In this document: positions 51,251-61,105 of the stretch, piece after piece
How positions within the stretch are numbered: position 1 is the first letter of the stretch
Layout: each line of letters begins with the position of its first letter
NCBI RefSeq assembly: GCF_012184425.1
Contig: NZ_VTOW01000001.1
Coordinates: forward strand, 620,001-684,000
Direction of reading: 5' to 3'
Length of the DNA stretch: 64,000 nucleotides
From: Candidatus Manganitrophus noduliformans
GTDB taxonomy: Bacteria > Nitrospirota > Nitrospiria > SBBL01 > Manganitrophaceae
The notes under the pieces: model-generated
Seen by the model: only the letters and a program-made list of their open reading frames with translations
Database searches by the model: none
What the model was told of the DNA's origin: nothing
Program-made: the position numbers and the translations under genes

Positions 51251-51985
51251 ATGTCGGAGCGGGTTGCGGTAATCGCGGGGGGGGCGAAGGGGATCGGTCG
51301 CGCCGTCGGGCTCGATCTCGCCGAGCGGGGATGGTCGGTGGCGCTCTGTTATCGGACGAGCGAGAAGGAGGGGAGCGAGACGGCGGAGGCGATCCGGAAG
51401 AAGGGGGCGCGGGCCCTTTCGGTCCGGGCCGATGTCTCCGATCCGAAAGCGGCCGAGGCCTTTGTAAAACAGGTCGAAGGGGAGTGGGGGCGGATCGATG
51501 CCCTCATCAACGCGGCGGGCCCCTACCATCGGGTGAATCTCCTGGAGGAGACGATCGAGGGATGGCATGCCATGTTCGATCACAATCTTCATCCTCTCTT
51601 TTATCTCAGCCGGCTGGTCGCCCCCGGGATGAGGGAACGCCGGTGGGGACGGATCGTCAGCTTCAGCATGGCGAACGCCGACCAGATGATCGGTCAGCCG
51701 CAGATCACGGGGCACTACATCGCCAAGGTCGGCGTTTTGATACTGACCCGATCTCTTGCGAAGCTTTTGGCGCCGCATGGGATCACCGTCAACGCGATCT
51801 CCCCCGGCTTCATCCGATCGGGGAGCGCCCCGGAGTCGGAGATGGCCGGGATGATCAAAAATATTCCGGCCGGCTACGTCGGGGAGCTCTCCGACGCGGT
51901 GTCGGTCGCCCGTTTCCTCCTCTCCGACGAAGCCCGCTATGTGACCGGGGGAAATATCCATCTGAGCGGGGGATGGGGAGTATAA
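51251..51985 (+). CDS. short-chain dehydrogenase/reductase, FabG-like
   Basis: A 244-residue SDR with the cofactor motif GGAKGIGRA near residue 10, NAAGPY as the stabilising loop and the catalytic Ser-Tyr-Lys set (SFSMANADQ then HYIAKVG). The C-terminal VTGGNIHLSGGWGV is typical of FabG-type ketoacyl reductases and of pteridine reductase-like enzymes. R/K after the first glycines suggests NADPH. The start at 51251 follows GGGAGGGAG; the longer frame to 51188 has no ribosome site. It stands before the DUF502 gene, 86 bp away. Confidence 0.88.
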   Translation: MSERVAVIAGGAKGIGRAVGLDLAERGWSVALCYRTSEKEGSETAEAIRKKGARALSVRADVSDPKAAEAFVKQVEGEWGRIDALINAAGPYHRVNLLEETIEGWHAMFDHNLHPLFYLSRLVAPGMRERRWGRIVSFSMANADQMIGQPQITGHYIAKVGVLILTRSLAKLLAPHGITVNAISPGFIRSGSAPESEMAGMIKNIPAGYVGELSDAVSVARFLLSDEARYVTGGNIHLSGGWGV

Positions 51986-52071
51986 AGGAAATGCGGGGTG
52001 CGGATTTCGGATGGGGAGTTAAAATATAAAGATGAAAGAATAACGCCGCATTCCGATTTATGGAGAAGATA

Positions 52072-52689
52072 ATGATGAAGCAACTTCGGAATACCATGTT
52101 GACGGGGCTGCTCGCCCTGTTGCCCCTTTACCTCACCGTGACCCTGCTGATCTGGCTCTTCCATGCGGTCGACAGCGTGGCCCAGCCTTGGCTCCGCCGT
52201 GTTATCGGGGTCGAGGTCTGGGGGCTCGGGGTCCTTGCGACGGCGGCGATCATTTTGATCGCCGGCTTGATCGTTCCCAGTGTGGGCGGCGCGTTGTTCA
52301 TCGGGTGGATGGATCGGTTCTTGGATCGCCTTCCGATCGTGAAAGGGCTCTACCGCGGCATCAAGCAGATCGTCGACAGCTTCAACCCCTCCAATCCTTC
52401 CGGTTTTAAAGAGTTCGTTCTGATCAAACAGCTCAATGGAGAAGGTTTCAACGCCGGGTTCCTGACCAGCGAGTTCAGCCTGCTGCAAGAAGATGGATCG
52501 AGGCGTGACCTCGCCTCCGTTTTCATTCCGAGCAATCACCTTTATCTCGGCGCCGTTCACATCGTCGATCGAGCCCGCATTGTCCGGACGGAGATGACGC
52601 TGCAGGAAGGGGCGACATTCGCCCTCTCCGCCGGGGGTTCAGTCAAAGGGGACATTCGACAGGCGGCCGCCTCGAAGGTGCTGCCGTAA
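52072..52689 (+). CDS. DUF502-family membrane protein
   Basis: A 205-residue protein with two N-terminal membrane helices (TGLLALLPLYLTVTLLIWLF and WGLGVLATAAIILIAGLIV) and a C-terminal soluble domain. The motifs IPSNHLYLGAVHIVDRARIVRTEMTLQEGATFALSAGG and LPIVKGLYRGIKQIVDSF are the DUF502 hallmarks. The function of the family is unknown. The start at 52072 follows GGAGAAG; an ATG at 52060 lacks a ribosome site. It may be cotranscribed with the SDR gene. Confidence 0.9.
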   Translation: MMKQLRNTMLTGLLALLPLYLTVTLLIWLFHAVDSVAQPWLRRVIGVEVWGLGVLATAAIILIAGLIVPSVGGALFIGWMDRFLDRLPIVKGLYRGIKQIVDSFNPSNPSGFKEFVLIKQLNGEGFNAGFLTSEFSLLQEDGSRRDLASVFIPSNHLYLGAVHIVDRARIVRTEMTLQEGATFALSAGGSVKGDIRQAAASKVLP

Positions 52690-52768
52690 CAGGGTGGTAT
52701 TCACGCCGAACCTGTAATAGAATATCTTTTTAGGATGCATATGATGGGTCATTTGTTCAGGGAGAAGC

Positions 52769-55099
52769 ATGTCTGCCGAAACGCAGGGTGAAAAGGCGAA
52801 AAAAACCTTTACCGATCCGATCTGCCTGATGGAGATCACGCCGGAAGAGTCGGTGGGAACGTTTGACTATCAGGGGAAGACCTATTATTTCTGCTCTCAG
52901 TTCTGTCTCGACCGGTTCCGGGAGTCACCCGCTCAGTTTTTGGAGGGGGCGCCGGCGGCCGTGCCCTCTCCTCCCCCCCCGCCGGGGACCGAATATATCT
53001 GTCCGATGGACCCGGAGGTCCGGCAGCTCGGTCCGGGCGCTTGCCCGAAGTGTGGGATGGCGCTGGAGCCGAGGACGGTCACGGTCGAAGAGGAGGTCAA
53101 CCCCGAACTGGTCGATATGACCCGCCGCTTCCGGATCAGCGCTGTTCTAACCCTCCCGCTGGTGCTGCTGTCGATGTCGGAGATGATTCCGGGAAATCCG
53201 CTCGGGGGAATCGCGTCGCCTCGGATCCTTGCCTGGATTCAATTTCTCCTTGCGACGCCGGTTGTTCTCTGGGGGGGATGGCCCTTCTTTCAGCGGGGCT
53301 GGAGCTCGATCGTCAACCGCTCGCTCAATATGTTCACCCTCATCGCCATCGGAACCGGGATCGCCTACCTCTACAGTGTCGCGGCGATCCTTTTCCCGGA
53401 GCTCTTTCCGGAAACGCTCCGTGGACACCATGGCCAGGTTCCGGTTTATTTCGAGGTTTCCGCGGCGATTATCGTTCTGGTTCAGCTCGGTCAGGTATTG
53501 GAGCTGCGCGCCCGAAGCCAAACGAGCAGCGCCATCCGCGCGCTCCTCGGCTTGACCCCGAAGACCGCACGGCGGCTTCGGGGTCAGACGGAGGAAGATG
53601 TTCCGCTGGAGCGGGTGCAACCGGGGGATCTCCTCCGGGTCCGGCCGGGGGAGCGGATTCCGGTCGACGGGGTGATTGTGGAAGGAAGCAGCTCCGTCGA
53701 TGAGTCGATGATCACCGGCGAGCCAATCCCGGTCGAAAAAGGGCCGGGGAGCCGTGTGACGGCGGGAACGGTCAACGCGACCGGCGGCTTCATCATGCGG
53801 GCCGAGCGGGTCGGCGCCGACACGCTGCTCGCCCAGATCGTCCGGATGGTGAGCGAAGCGCAGCGGAGCCGCGCCCCGATACAGCGGCTCGCCGATGTCG
53901 TCTCGGCCTATTTCGTTCCGATCGTGGTAGGGGTGGCCGCCGTCACGTTTGTCGTCTGGTGGGCGATCGGGCCCGAGCCGCGATTGGCCTACGCGATCGT
54001 CAATGCCGTCGCCGTTTTGATCATCGCCTGCCCCTGCGCGTTGGGGTTGGCGACGCCGATGTCGATCATGGTCGCCACCGGGCGCGGCGCGACCGCCGGG
54101 GTCCTCTTCAAGAATGCCGAAGCGCTCGAGGTTTTGGAGAAGGTGGATACCCTCGTCTGCGACAAAACCGGGACCCTCACTGAAGGGCGTCCCCGTTTGA
54201 TGACGATTCTCCCGGAAGCGGGATGGGACGAGGCCGACCTTCTCCGGCTTGCCGCGAGTCTGGAGCGGGGGAGCGAGCACCCGCTCGCCGGCGCGATTGT
54301 GGCGGGGGCGACGGAAAGAGGGCTCCGTCTGACGGAAGCAAAGGACTTCCGGTCGATCACCGGAAAAGGGGTGGCGGCGACCGTCGACGGCCGGAAGGTG
54401 GCGCTCGGCAACCGGGCCCTCTTCGAGGAGCTGAAGCTGCCGCTCGATCATCTGGCCGAGCAGGCCGAAATTCTCCGCCGCGACGGCCAGACGGTGATTT
54501 TTGTGGCGGTCGACGACAAACCGGCGGGGCTGCTGGGCCTGGCCGATCCGATCAAAGAATCCACCCCCGAGGCGATCGCCGCGTTGAAGGGGGAGGGAAT
54601 TCGAACGGTGATGCTCACCGGAGACAGCCGGACGACGGCCGAAGCGGTTGCCCGGAAGCTTGGGATCGACGAAGTGATCGCCGAGGTTCTCCCCGATCAG
54701 AAACGGGAGAGGATCAAACGTCTTCAAGCAGAGGGGCATCGCGTGGCGATGGCCGGCGACGGGATCAACGATGCTCCTGCATTGGCGCAAGCCGACGTCG
54801 GGATCGCGATGGGAACGGGGACCGATGTGGCGATCGAGAGCGCCGCTGTGACCCTGGTGAAGGGAGACCTTCGCGGGGTGGTCCGCGCCTTCAGGCTCAG
54901 CCGCGCGACGATGCGGAACATCCGGCAGAATCTGGTCTTCGCCTTCATTTATAATGTCCTGGGGGTTCCGATCGCCGCCGGGGTCCTCTATCCTTTCTTC
55001 GGCATCCTCCTCAGCCCGATGATCGCCGCCGCGGCGATGAGCTTGAGCTCGGTCTCCGTCATCGGCAACGCGCTGCGGCTGCGGAAGGTCCCGCTCTAG
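52769..55099 (+). CDS. copA: heavy-metal (copper-type) P1B ATPase with YHS and HMBD domains
   Basis: A 776-residue metal pump. The N-terminus has a YHS domain (about 14-57, with the metal-site Cys pair in YFCSQFC) and a heavy-metal-binding domain (YICPMDPEV near 76 and CPKCGM near 92), then eight membrane helices. The ion-path motif CPC lies near 421, the phosphorylation site DKTGT near 464 and [10 protein letters not shown] in the P domain. CPC indicates Cu(I) or Ag(I) export. The ribosome site is CAGGGAGAAGC. No CopZ or CueR gene is adjacent. Confidence 0.94.
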   Translation: MSAETQGEKAKKTFTDPICLMEITPEESVGTFDYQGKTYYFCSQFCLDRFRESPAQFLEGAPAAVPSPPPPPGTEYICPMDPEVRQLGPGACPKCGMALEPRTVTVEEEVNPELVDMTRRFRISAVLTLPLVLLSMSEMIPGNPLGGIASPRILAWIQFLLATPVVLWGGWPFFQRGWSSIVNRSLNMFTLIAIGTGIAYLYSVAAILFPELFPETLRGHHGQVPVYFEVSAAIIVLVQLGQVLELRARSQTSSAIRALLGLTPKTARRLRGQTEEDVPLERVQPGDLLRVRPGERIPVDGVIVEGSSSVDESMITGEPIPVEKGPGSRVTAGTVNATGGFIMRAERVGADTLLAQIVRMVSEAQRSRAPIQRLADVVSAYFVPIVVGVAAVTFVVWWAIGPEPRLAYAIVNAVAVLIIACPCALGLATPMSIMVATGRGATAGVLFKNAEALEVLEKVDTLVCDKTGTLTEGRPRLMTILPEAGWDEADLLRLAASLERGSEHPLAGAIVAGATERGLRLTEAKDFRSITGKGVAATVDGRKVALGNRALFEELKLPLDHLAEQAEILRRDGQTVIFVAVDDKPAGLLGLADPIKESTPEAIAALKGEGIRTVMLTGDSRTTAEAVARKLGIDEVIAEVLPDQKRERIKRLQAEGHRVAMAGDGINDAPALAQADVGIAMGTGTDVAIESAAVTLVKGDLRGVVRAFRLSRATMRNIRQNLVFAFIYNVLGVPIAAGVLYPFFGILLSPMIAAAAMSLSSVSVIGNALRLRKVPL

Positions 55100-55214
55100 C
55101 CGACGTCGGCTTCCAGTTCTTCTTTGTTACCGTCTCGTTCCGTTTTTGTCTTTTTCCTTTTCTTTCTCCCCATGAAAACTTATAATCCATTGTTCTTTAT
55201 AAAAAGGAGAGAGA

Positions 55215-56108
55215 ATGCATCTTTTCCGGCCCTTCCTTCTAATGGTTTTCTTTCTTCAATTCTCCTGCGCCTCTGTTCCGAAAGAGGCCCCCTCCGCTCA
55301 GAAGAGCTTTCTCTGGTCGGTCCGGTCGGAGACCGCCGCGGTTTACCTTCTCGGCTCCATCCATGTCGCCAAGCCGGAGATCTATCCGCTCCATCCATCC
55401 ATCGAAGCGGCTTTCGACCAATCCGACACGCTGGTGGTCGAAATCGATCCCGACGAATTCGACATGGACCGGCTTCAATCGCTCTTCGTCCAATACGGAA
55501 GTTATCCTCCGCCGGAAACGCTCGACCGGAAGATTTCAACGGAGACCTACGCGCTGGTGGAGAAGAAGTTTCAAGAGGCCGGCATGCCGATGGAGCCGTT
55601 CAAGCGGTTCAAGCCGTGGGTCCTGGCGGTCATGCTTCAATCGGTCGAGCTGCAGCGTCTGGGGTTCGACAAAAAATATGGGATCGATGACCATTTTCTC
55701 ACCCGGGCCAAGGGGAAGAAGCAGATCACGGCGTTCGAGACGGTGGAATATCAGGTCGGCCTCTTCGACAGCTTCTCCGATCGCCTCCAGGAGCTCTTTC
55801 TCCGTTACACCCTCTCCGATATGGACCTGCTTGCCGAGCAGATGGATTCGATCATGAAAGGGTGGCAGGTCGGGGATGGGGGCGCGATTGAGGCGCTGAT
55901 CTTCCAGAGCATGACCGACGAGCCGGAATTAACGCCGGTTTACGATAAGCTGATCTACGAGCGGAACGCCCAAATGACGTCCGATATCGAAGCGTTCCTC
56001 GAAACAAAGCATCGTTATTTTGTCGTCGTCGGGGCCGGGCACCTGGTCGGCAAGGGGAGCATCGTCGATCTTCTTCGGAAGAAGGGCTACGTTGTCGAAC
56101 AGATGTAA
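55215..56108 (+). CDS. TraB/GumN-family lipoprotein
   Basis: A 297-residue envelope protein with a lipoprotein signal (LMVFFLQFSC, lipidated Cys near 18). The GumN/TraB core begins FLWSVRSETAAVYLLGSIHVAKPEIYPLHPSIEAAF, with the conserved GSIH, followed by LVVEID and a C-terminal VVVGAGHLVGKGSIVDLLRKKGY with GxxH. The conserved Glu and His residues resemble a metal-dependent protease related to Tiki proteins. Its natural substrate is unknown. AAAAAGGAGAG precedes the start. The end overlaps the nuclease gene by 17 bp. Confidence 0.9.
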   Translation: MHLFRPFLLMVFFLQFSCASVPKEAPSAQKSFLWSVRSETAAVYLLGSIHVAKPEIYPLHPSIEAAFDQSDTLVVEIDPDEFDMDRLQSLFVQYGSYPPPETLDRKISTETYALVEKKFQEAGMPMEPFKRFKPWVLAVMLQSVELQRLGFDKKYGIDDHFLTRAKGKKQITAFETVEYQVGLFDSFSDRLQELFLRYTLSDMDLLAEQMDSIMKGWQVGDGGAIEALIFQSMTDEPELTPVYDKLIYERNAQMTSDIEAFLETKHRYFVVVGAGHLVGKGSIVDLLRKKGYVVEQM

Positions 56109-56946
56109 ACCGCAGGCCGGCCCGCGGGGGGATCGAAGCCGACTGATTCTCTTTTTCCTCTCCTTTCTTTTTCTCCTTTTCCCCCACGCTCTTTATGCCT
56201 GGGGCGAGACGGGGCATCGGATCGTCGCCGATGTGGCGGAGCGCTTACTGGGCGAGCAGGCGCGCAAAGAGACCCGGGTGTTGATCGGAGAGGCCTCCCT
56301 TGCATCGGTCGCAGACTGGGCCGACCGGGTTCGGGGGGACCGTCCCGAGACCGCCCCCTGGCACTTCGTCGATATCCCATTCAAAGCATCGGGCTATGAT
56401 CCGAAGCGGGACTGCGCCGGAGGCGACTGTGTGATTGCCGTGATCGAGCGGTTCCGGCGGATTCTTTCCGATCGGGATCGTCCTGCGGAAGAGCGGGCCG
56501 AAGCGTTAAAATTTCTCGTCCACTTCGTCGCCGATCTCCACCAGCCGCTCCACACGGCCGACCGGGGAGACCGCGGCGGGAACGATGTGCAGGTCATCTT
56601 TTTCGGAGAGAAAATTTATCCTTTCAGTGAGAGGCCGTGGAACCTCCACACGGTTTGGGATTCGGGCCTGATCGATCAGACCGGCTTGAGCGAGGCGGCC
56701 TACGTCGCGCATCTTCAACTGTGGCTGAAGAAGCGGTCGATCCCGGATCTTCGAAAAGGAACGGTGGTCGATTGGGCGCTGGAGGCCCATCGCGCCGCGG
56801 TCGACGTGGCGTATCGCCTCCCGAAGAATCGAAGACTTTCCAAGAACTATCTTGAAAAGAGTCGTCCGGTGATGGACGAACTTCTCGCCAAGGCCGGCGT
56901 GCGGCTGGCGCGGGTGTTGAACGAGACGTTCCAAACCGGAAAATAA
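56092..56946 (+). CDS. S1/P1-family secreted nuclease
   Basis: A 284-residue zinc nuclease that cleaves single-stranded nucleic acids outside the cytoplasm. A Sec signal (LILFFLSFLFLLFPHALYA) should be cut just before WGETGHR, exposing the N-terminal Trp that ligates zinc in this family. The other metal-site segments are present: WADRVR, HFVDIPF, HFVADLHQPLH and DRGGND. The TTG at 56092 was chosen because it lies after the AAGGG site and inside the TraB 3' end; the longer frame only shadows TraB. It may serve phosphate or nucleoside scavenging. Confidence 0.87.
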   Translation: MSNRCKPQAGPRGDRSRLILFFLSFLFLLFPHALYAWGETGHRIVADVAERLLGEQARKETRVLIGEASLASVADWADRVRGDRPETAPWHFVDIPFKASGYDPKRDCAGGDCVIAVIERFRRILSDRDRPAEERAEALKFLVHFVADLHQPLHTADRGDRGGNDVQVIFFGEKIYPFSERPWNLHTVWDSGLIDQTGLSEAAYVAHLQLWLKKRSIPDLRKGTVVDWALEAHRAAVDVAYRLPKNRRLSKNYLEKSRPVMDELLAKAGVRLARVLNETFQTGK

Positions 56947-56958
56947 AAAGGAGCGGTG

Positions 56959-57321
56959 ATGACCGAAGATCGACAGGAGATGGGGCTGAAAGCGGCGATG
57001 CAGATCGGAATGTATTATGCTTATCTCGCGCAGGCGCTCCGGATGGTGATCAACCCGGAGGGTCCGGTCGAATTGCCGGAAGATCTTCTCAACCAGCAGC
57101 TCGATCAGCTCCGAGATCATTTGGCGGTTCCCCTCGCAAAGAACCACGTCGTGAAACAAAACATAGAGCAGATCGAAAAAGAGGTCTCGCGGATTCGCCA
57201 GGAGGCCGGCCATCCGGAGACGTGGGGCGCCGCGGTGAAAGACGCAAAGCGGATGCTCCCGGAGCTGGAAATCCGCGCCAAAACGGTGAGCGATCTGGTG
57301 GCGTTGCTGCGCGGCGGGTGA
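56959..57321 (+). CDS. conserved small helical protein, unknown function
   Basis: A 120-residue soluble protein, mostly helical by composition (YYAYLAQALRMVINPEGPVELPEDLLNQQLDQLRDHLAV, then KQNIEQIEKEVSRIRQEAG). No domain is recognised. The ATG 56959 is preceded by AAAAGGAGCGG, and it lies 12 bp after the nuclease gene, so it belongs to the TraB/nuclease operon. A GTG at 56956 is an alternative start. Confidence 0.72.
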   Translation: MTEDRQEMGLKAAMQIGMYYAYLAQALRMVINPEGPVELPEDLLNQQLDQLRDHLAVPLAKNHVVKQNIEQIEKEVSRIRQEAGHPETWGAAVKDAKRMLPELEIRAKTVSDLVALLRGG

Positions 57322-57337
57322 CGGAGCGGTGACATCT

Positions 57338-57775
57338 TTAGGAAGAAAATTTTTTTAGAAAGGTGTCGAGGGACAGAATGGGGCAGCGGCCGATTCTTTT
57401 GATGATCAGGAGGTCATGATCCCCGGTCACGAGGGCGTCAGCCTTGCCGGAAACGGCGCAGGACAGAAAATGATCATCGGCAGGATCGCGGGAAGTGGGT
57501 GGAAAGGGCGCTATTATTTTGACAACTTCGGAAAAAAGGAGGATCTCTTCATGAAACAGAGTGTGAATCTCCGGTTCGGTAAGGGAAAATTTTGGATAAG
57601 ATAAGACCCGAAGGTATTCTTGAATGATCTCTTTGGAAACAAGTGGAACGATCCGCTCTTCCCGCCAAAGCGGGACAAGGGATGATGCTCTTCCGGTGAA
57701 AAGAAGGGCGGAGATCAATATGTTCGTGTCGAGGACGACCCGAAGCCGCTTTGTTAGCCTTTTTTTCGGGCCCAC
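57338..57775 (-). CDS. PIN-domain toxin
   Basis: A 145-residue PIN nuclease of the type paired with AbrB antitoxins. The acidic active-site residues lie in VVLDTNILISALLF, KEIIQEY, DPADDHFLSCA and TGDHDLLII, consistent with a magnesium-dependent RNase. The GTG start at 57775 overlaps the antitoxin stop by 22 bp; the ribosome site is weak, as is common when translation is coupled. The RNA target is unknown. Confidence 0.9.
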   Translation of the reverse strand: MGPKKRLTKRLRVVLDTNILISALLFTGRASSLVPLWREERIVPLVSKEIIQEYLRVLSYPKFSLTEPEIHTLFHEEILLFSEVVKIIAPFPPTSRDPADDHFLSCAVSGKADALVTGDHDLLIIKRIGRCPILSLDTFLKKFSS

Positions 57776-57990
57776 TGAACGGCATCCTTTACATCTTTCT
57801 CGGTTAATCCGAGATCTTCGATCTTCTTTCTTATTTTCTCAAGAGAGGCCCCGGCGGAGCCGACCTTCACCGGCCTGAGCTCAATCTTATTTCCCTCAAC
57901 GGAAACCTCAAAGTAGTCAATTCCGGGAAATTTCTGAACCGCTTCCTTCGGAAGGGTGATTTGGTTTTTCGATGTTTTCTTGGCCAGCAT
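57754..57990 (-). CDS. AbrB/SpoVT-type antitoxin
   Basis: A 78-residue DNA-binding antitoxin. The N-terminal swapped-hairpin domain (KTSKNQITLPKEAVQKFPGIDYFEVSVEGNKIELRPV) is typical of AbrB. The C-terminal helix (EKIRKKIEDLGLTEKDVKDAVQWARKK) should bind the PIN toxin. The ribosome site AAGGAGGTAAGG is strong, favouring excess antitoxin. The 291-bp gap upstream (57991-58281) shows no convincing gene. Confidence 0.9.
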   Translation of the reverse strand: MLAKKTSKNQITLPKEAVQKFPGIDYFEVSVEGNKIELRPVKVGSAGASLEKIRKKIEDLGLTEKDVKDAVQWARKKG

Positions 57991-58281
57991 TCCTTACCTC
58001 CTTACTTTACGATAAAAAGAATACCAGAAAGTAGATCCGCCGGCAAGCCCCTTTAACAGGGCGGTCGAAGTAGGGCTGCCCGCTTCTCTTGATCCCCTTC
58101 GACCCAATCCGCTAGAATATTCTTAACATCATTCAAGTGAAATGTTCCCACGCGTAAACCAGATACATCCTTCAGATCCTCCCTCGCCGCCCCGTCGGTC
58201 AAACACTGATCGAACGGAAGCGGGATCGAGATTGCCGTAGCGCCACGCTGCTTAACCACTTGTTGTAAGGAGGAAAACCCG

Positions 58282-58719
58282 ATGCGACATCTCACCGCAA
58301 TATTCATCTTCATTGCCGTCCTGGCTGCAACGCCCTGGTCCGCCCTCGCCGCGGAGAAAGATCCCTGCGCCCCGCGGGCGCCGGCGGGCGAGCTGGCGCA
58401 GTTAAAGGGGATGAAGCCTCCGGTTCCAGAAACACCGGAGACGATTCAAAAAGGAAAAGAGATCTACAATGGAAAGGGGGCCTGCGCGGGCTGTCACGGG
58501 CCGGCGGGGAAAGGAGATGGAATGCTGGCGGCCTCCCTGAACCCCTCCCCCCGGAACTTTACCAATCCGCAATTCAAACAGTGTAAGTCCATCGGGGAGA
58601 TGTTCTGGGCGGTGAAGAATGGAATTCCCGGCACCGGAATGATCGCCGCCGTCGACACCGGCCTGATCAGCGAGGAAGAGGCCTGGCAGGCGGTTCTCTA
58701 CGAGAGGAGCTTGAAGTAG
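58282..58719 (+). CDS. exported class I c-type cytochrome
   Basis: A 145-residue periplasmic monoheme cytochrome. A Sec signal (FIFIAVLAATPWSALAA) is followed by a Pro-rich segment and the heme site CAGCH (C68, C71, H72). A likely distal Met is in PGTGMIAAV. Two further cysteines (C29 and one in QFKQCKS) might pair. It would carry electrons between periplasmic donors and an oxidase. AAGGAGG precedes the start. It is a single gene, convergent with mreB. Confidence 0.92.
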   Translation: MRHLTAIFIFIAVLAATPWSALAAEKDPCAPRAPAGELAQLKGMKPPVPETPETIQKGKEIYNGKGACAGCHGPAGKGDGMLAASLNPSPRNFTNPQFKQCKSIGEMFWAVKNGIPGTGMIAAVDTGLISEEEAWQAVLYERSLK

Positions 58720-58723
58720 CCGT

Positions 58724-59773
58724 TCAGCTGTTGGAGATCGCTTCGAGCAGCTCCGGGTCCTCGATCGCTTTGCCGCCCCCGAGGGCGACGCTCAGCAGGG
58801 CGTCCTTGTCGATGAGGATCGGGAGCCCCGTTTCGCGCTGAAGGCGAATATCCATGTTTCGGATGAGGGCACCGCCGCCGGTCATGATGATCCCCCGCTC
58901 GACGATGTCGCCCGCCAGCGCGGGGGGGGTGTTTGCGAGGGCCGTTTTGATCGCATTGACGACGGCGCGCAGGGGGACGGCGATCGCCTCCGCGATCTCT
59001 TCCGAGGTGACCTCCACGATTTTCGGAAGGCCGGAGACCGAATCGCGCCCCTTGATGCGCGCCCGGTAGACGGTGCCGTCGGAGCAGGCGCTCCCGAGGG
59101 CGATTTTCACCTTCTCCGCGGTCTGCTCGCCGATATAGAGGCGATGCTTCCGCTTCACCATCTCGATGATCTTCTCATCCATCGCGTCCCCCCCGACCCG
59201 AACCGAGTGGCAGTAGACGATGCCGGCGAGGGAGAGGACCGCCACCTCCGTCGTCCCGCCGCCGATGTCGACGAGCATGTTCCCGATCGGTTCCAGCACC
59301 GGAAGACCGGCGCCGATCGCCGCCGCGATCGGCTCTTTGATCAGAAGGATCCTTTTTGCGCCGATCGAATAACCGGCCTCTTCGACGGCCCGCTTCTCGA
59401 TTTCGGTCACGCCGTGAGGAAGGGTGACGACAATCGAGGGCTTCGCGAGTTGCCACGGCCGCCGGGACCGGCGGATGAAGTGCTCCAACATCTCCTTGGC
59501 GAGATCGTAATCGGCGATCACCCCCTCTTTGATCGGGCGGATGGTGGTGATCGAATGAGGCGTTTTTCCGACGAGCGCTTTCGCCTCCAGTCCGACGGCG
59601 ACGACCTCTTGTTTTCCGCCGGCGACTTCTCGGACCGCCACCACCGACGGCTCATTGAGAACAATCCCGCGCCCCCGAATATAAACGAGGGTGTTCGCCG
59701 TTCCCAAATCGATCGAGATGTCCGCCGTCCCGTAAGGTCGCGACCAGGGTGTCCGTCCGTTAAAACGTGTCAT
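58724..59773 (-). CDS. mreB: rod-shape-determining protein MreB
   Basis: A 349-residue actin-like ATPase that forms filaments under the membrane and directs cell-wall growth. The phosphate-1 segment is ISIDLGTANTLVYIRGRGIVLNEPSVVA, the phosphate-2 segment MLVDIGGGTTEVAVLSL and the adenosine motif IIMTGGGALIRNMD. The start 59773 follows GAGGAAAGGT; ATG 59785 is less well placed. MreC, MreD and RodA genes are not adjacent, so this is an isolated mreB. Confidence 0.97.
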   Translation of the reverse strand: MTRFNGRTPWSRPYGTADISIDLGTANTLVYIRGRGIVLNEPSVVAVREVAGGKQEVVAVGLEAKALVGKTPHSITTIRPIKEGVIADYDLAKEMLEHFIRRSRRPWQLAKPSIVVTLPHGVTEIEKRAVEEAGYSIGAKRILLIKEPIAAAIGAGLPVLEPIGNMLVDIGGGTTEVAVLSLAGIVYCHSVRVGGDAMDEKIIEMVKRKHRLYIGEQTAEKVKIALGSACSDGTVYRARIKGRDSVSGLPKIVEVTSEEIAEAIAVPLRAVVNAIKTALANTPPALAGDIVERGIIMTGGGALIRNMDIRLQRETGLPILIDKDALLSVALGGGKAIEDPELLEAISNS

Positions 59774-59906
59774 ACCTTTCCTCATTCAAAAAAGTTCCGA
59801 GAATCCGGGAGAGGCCATTATAACCGCAAATGTCCCTCGGAGCAATGTGGGAGACGATACGCTTTGCATCCTAGGTGCGATTTCCGGACGAATTAAGGCG
59901 TCTTCG

Positions 59907-60902
59907 TCAAATCCTCTTGGATCGGATTCCCAAGAGCTTCATTTCATGAAGGAGCGTTTCACACAGCCCCTCCTCCAGCGGCCGCGCCGTAAAGCCAAGC
60001 TCCCGTTGGGCCTTTTTGCCGCTCCCGATATAGGTCACCCCGGCGATGGCGCGAATGCTCTCGGACCGATAAAATTCGGGAAGAGGAAGAATCGGTTCGA
60101 TCCAGCGTACGATTTGAGCGAGCCTCCGCAGGAGCGCCGGCGAGGGGTGAAGCCGCGGGGCGTTGATGCCGGTAATTTGCTCGGCGATTGCCAGAGCCTC
60201 CTGCAAGGTATGTGTCGGACCGGCGAGGATATAGCGCTCCCCCGGCCGTCCCTTCTCCATGGCGAGGAGATGGCCTTCGGCGATATCTTCAACATGTCCC
60301 CAAGCGTAGGCCGTTTTCTGGGGCGAGATCGGGAGCCGTCCTTTCAAATATTGGATGAGGAGATTCCGGACCGAGCTGGTGTCGCCCGGTCCGTAAACCA
60401 GGCCGGGCAGCACGATGATCAGCGGCAGGCCTTCTTTCATCATCGGCTCGGCGATTTGGGTGTGGGCCATCCACTTGGTTCGCTCGTATTCCGAAAGCCA
60501 CGGCCCCTCGTAATGGGTCGCCTCATCCACGAGCTTTCCCCGCGTGTCCGAGAAGACGAGCAGGGTGCTGGTGTAGACCCCTCTCGGAATACGAAGCTCT
60601 CTCATCAACTCGAGGACATTTCGCGTCCCATCGACGTTGATTTTCTTTCCCAAGGCGGGTGTTTTGGAGCCGATCTTGTACCACCCGGCCACGTGAAAGA
60701 TCCCGTCGGCGCCGGTCATCGGGGCGCGCATGCTCTCTTTGTCGGTGATATCCCCGGGATGGAGCGCGATGCCGAGGCGGGCGAGGTGGTGCGCTCGGTC
60801 AGTATGGCGGACGAGTGCTGTGACCTGGTGTCCCGCCGCCGCCAGTTGGCGCGCGATCGCGCCGCCGACAAAGCCGGTTGCGCCGGTGATGAAGTACCGC
60901 AT
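59907..60902 (-). CDS. NAD-dependent epimerase/dehydratase, HpnA-like
   Basis: A 331-residue extended SDR. The N-terminal Rossmann motif is MRYFITGATGFVGGAIARQLAAAGH. The catalytic Tyr-Lys pair lies in SEYERTKWMAH and the substrate segment VLPGLVYGPGD follows. Overall similarity is to hopanoid-associated sugar epimerases and dihydroflavonol-reductase-like proteins; no other hopanoid genes are nearby, so the substrate is uncertain. The start 60902 follows GGGAGC; the frame further upstream has no ribosome site. Confidence 0.87.
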   Translation of the reverse strand: MRYFITGATGFVGGAIARQLAAAGHQVTALVRHTDRAHHLARLGIALHPGDITDKESMRAPMTGADGIFHVAGWYKIGSKTPALGKKINVDGTRNVLELMRELRIPRGVYTSTLLVFSDTRGKLVDEATHYEGPWLSEYERTKWMAHTQIAEPMMKEGLPLIIVLPGLVYGPGDTSSVRNLLIQYLKGRLPISPQKTAYAWGHVEDIAEGHLLAMEKGRPGERYILAGPTHTLQEALAIAEQITGINAPRLHPSPALLRRLAQIVRWIEPILPLPEFYRSESIRAIAGVTYIGSGKKAQRELGFTARPLEEGLCETLLHEMKLLGIRSKRI

Positions 60903-61105
60903 CGATGCTCCCGAAGGGAATGGGTGCTCGATGATAACAAGGGAAATCGAAAGGATCAAGCAAATGTGATTTAGATCACCTTATTTTTATTAGGGTTTTT
61001 GGGGCTGAGAGAAGGAACAATCGGCTTCGCAAACGCGCTTGACGCCGGTCCCTCCGAATCGTTATCCTGCTGCTATCGAGCGGGGTTGAGCAAGGGGGCT
61101 GATCG

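Noticed and set aside
55098-55111. Palindrome AGCCGACGTCGGCT after the P-type ATPase gene as terminator
   Set aside because: A perfect 14-bp palindrome, but without a loop of usable size and with only a mixed T-rich stretch after it, so a terminator call is too weak.
58053-58313. 86-codon minus-strand open frame before the cytochrome c gene
   Set aside because: No domain or ribosome site, and it runs into the start of the cytochrome gene. It may be the remnant of a lost gene, but nothing supports naming it.
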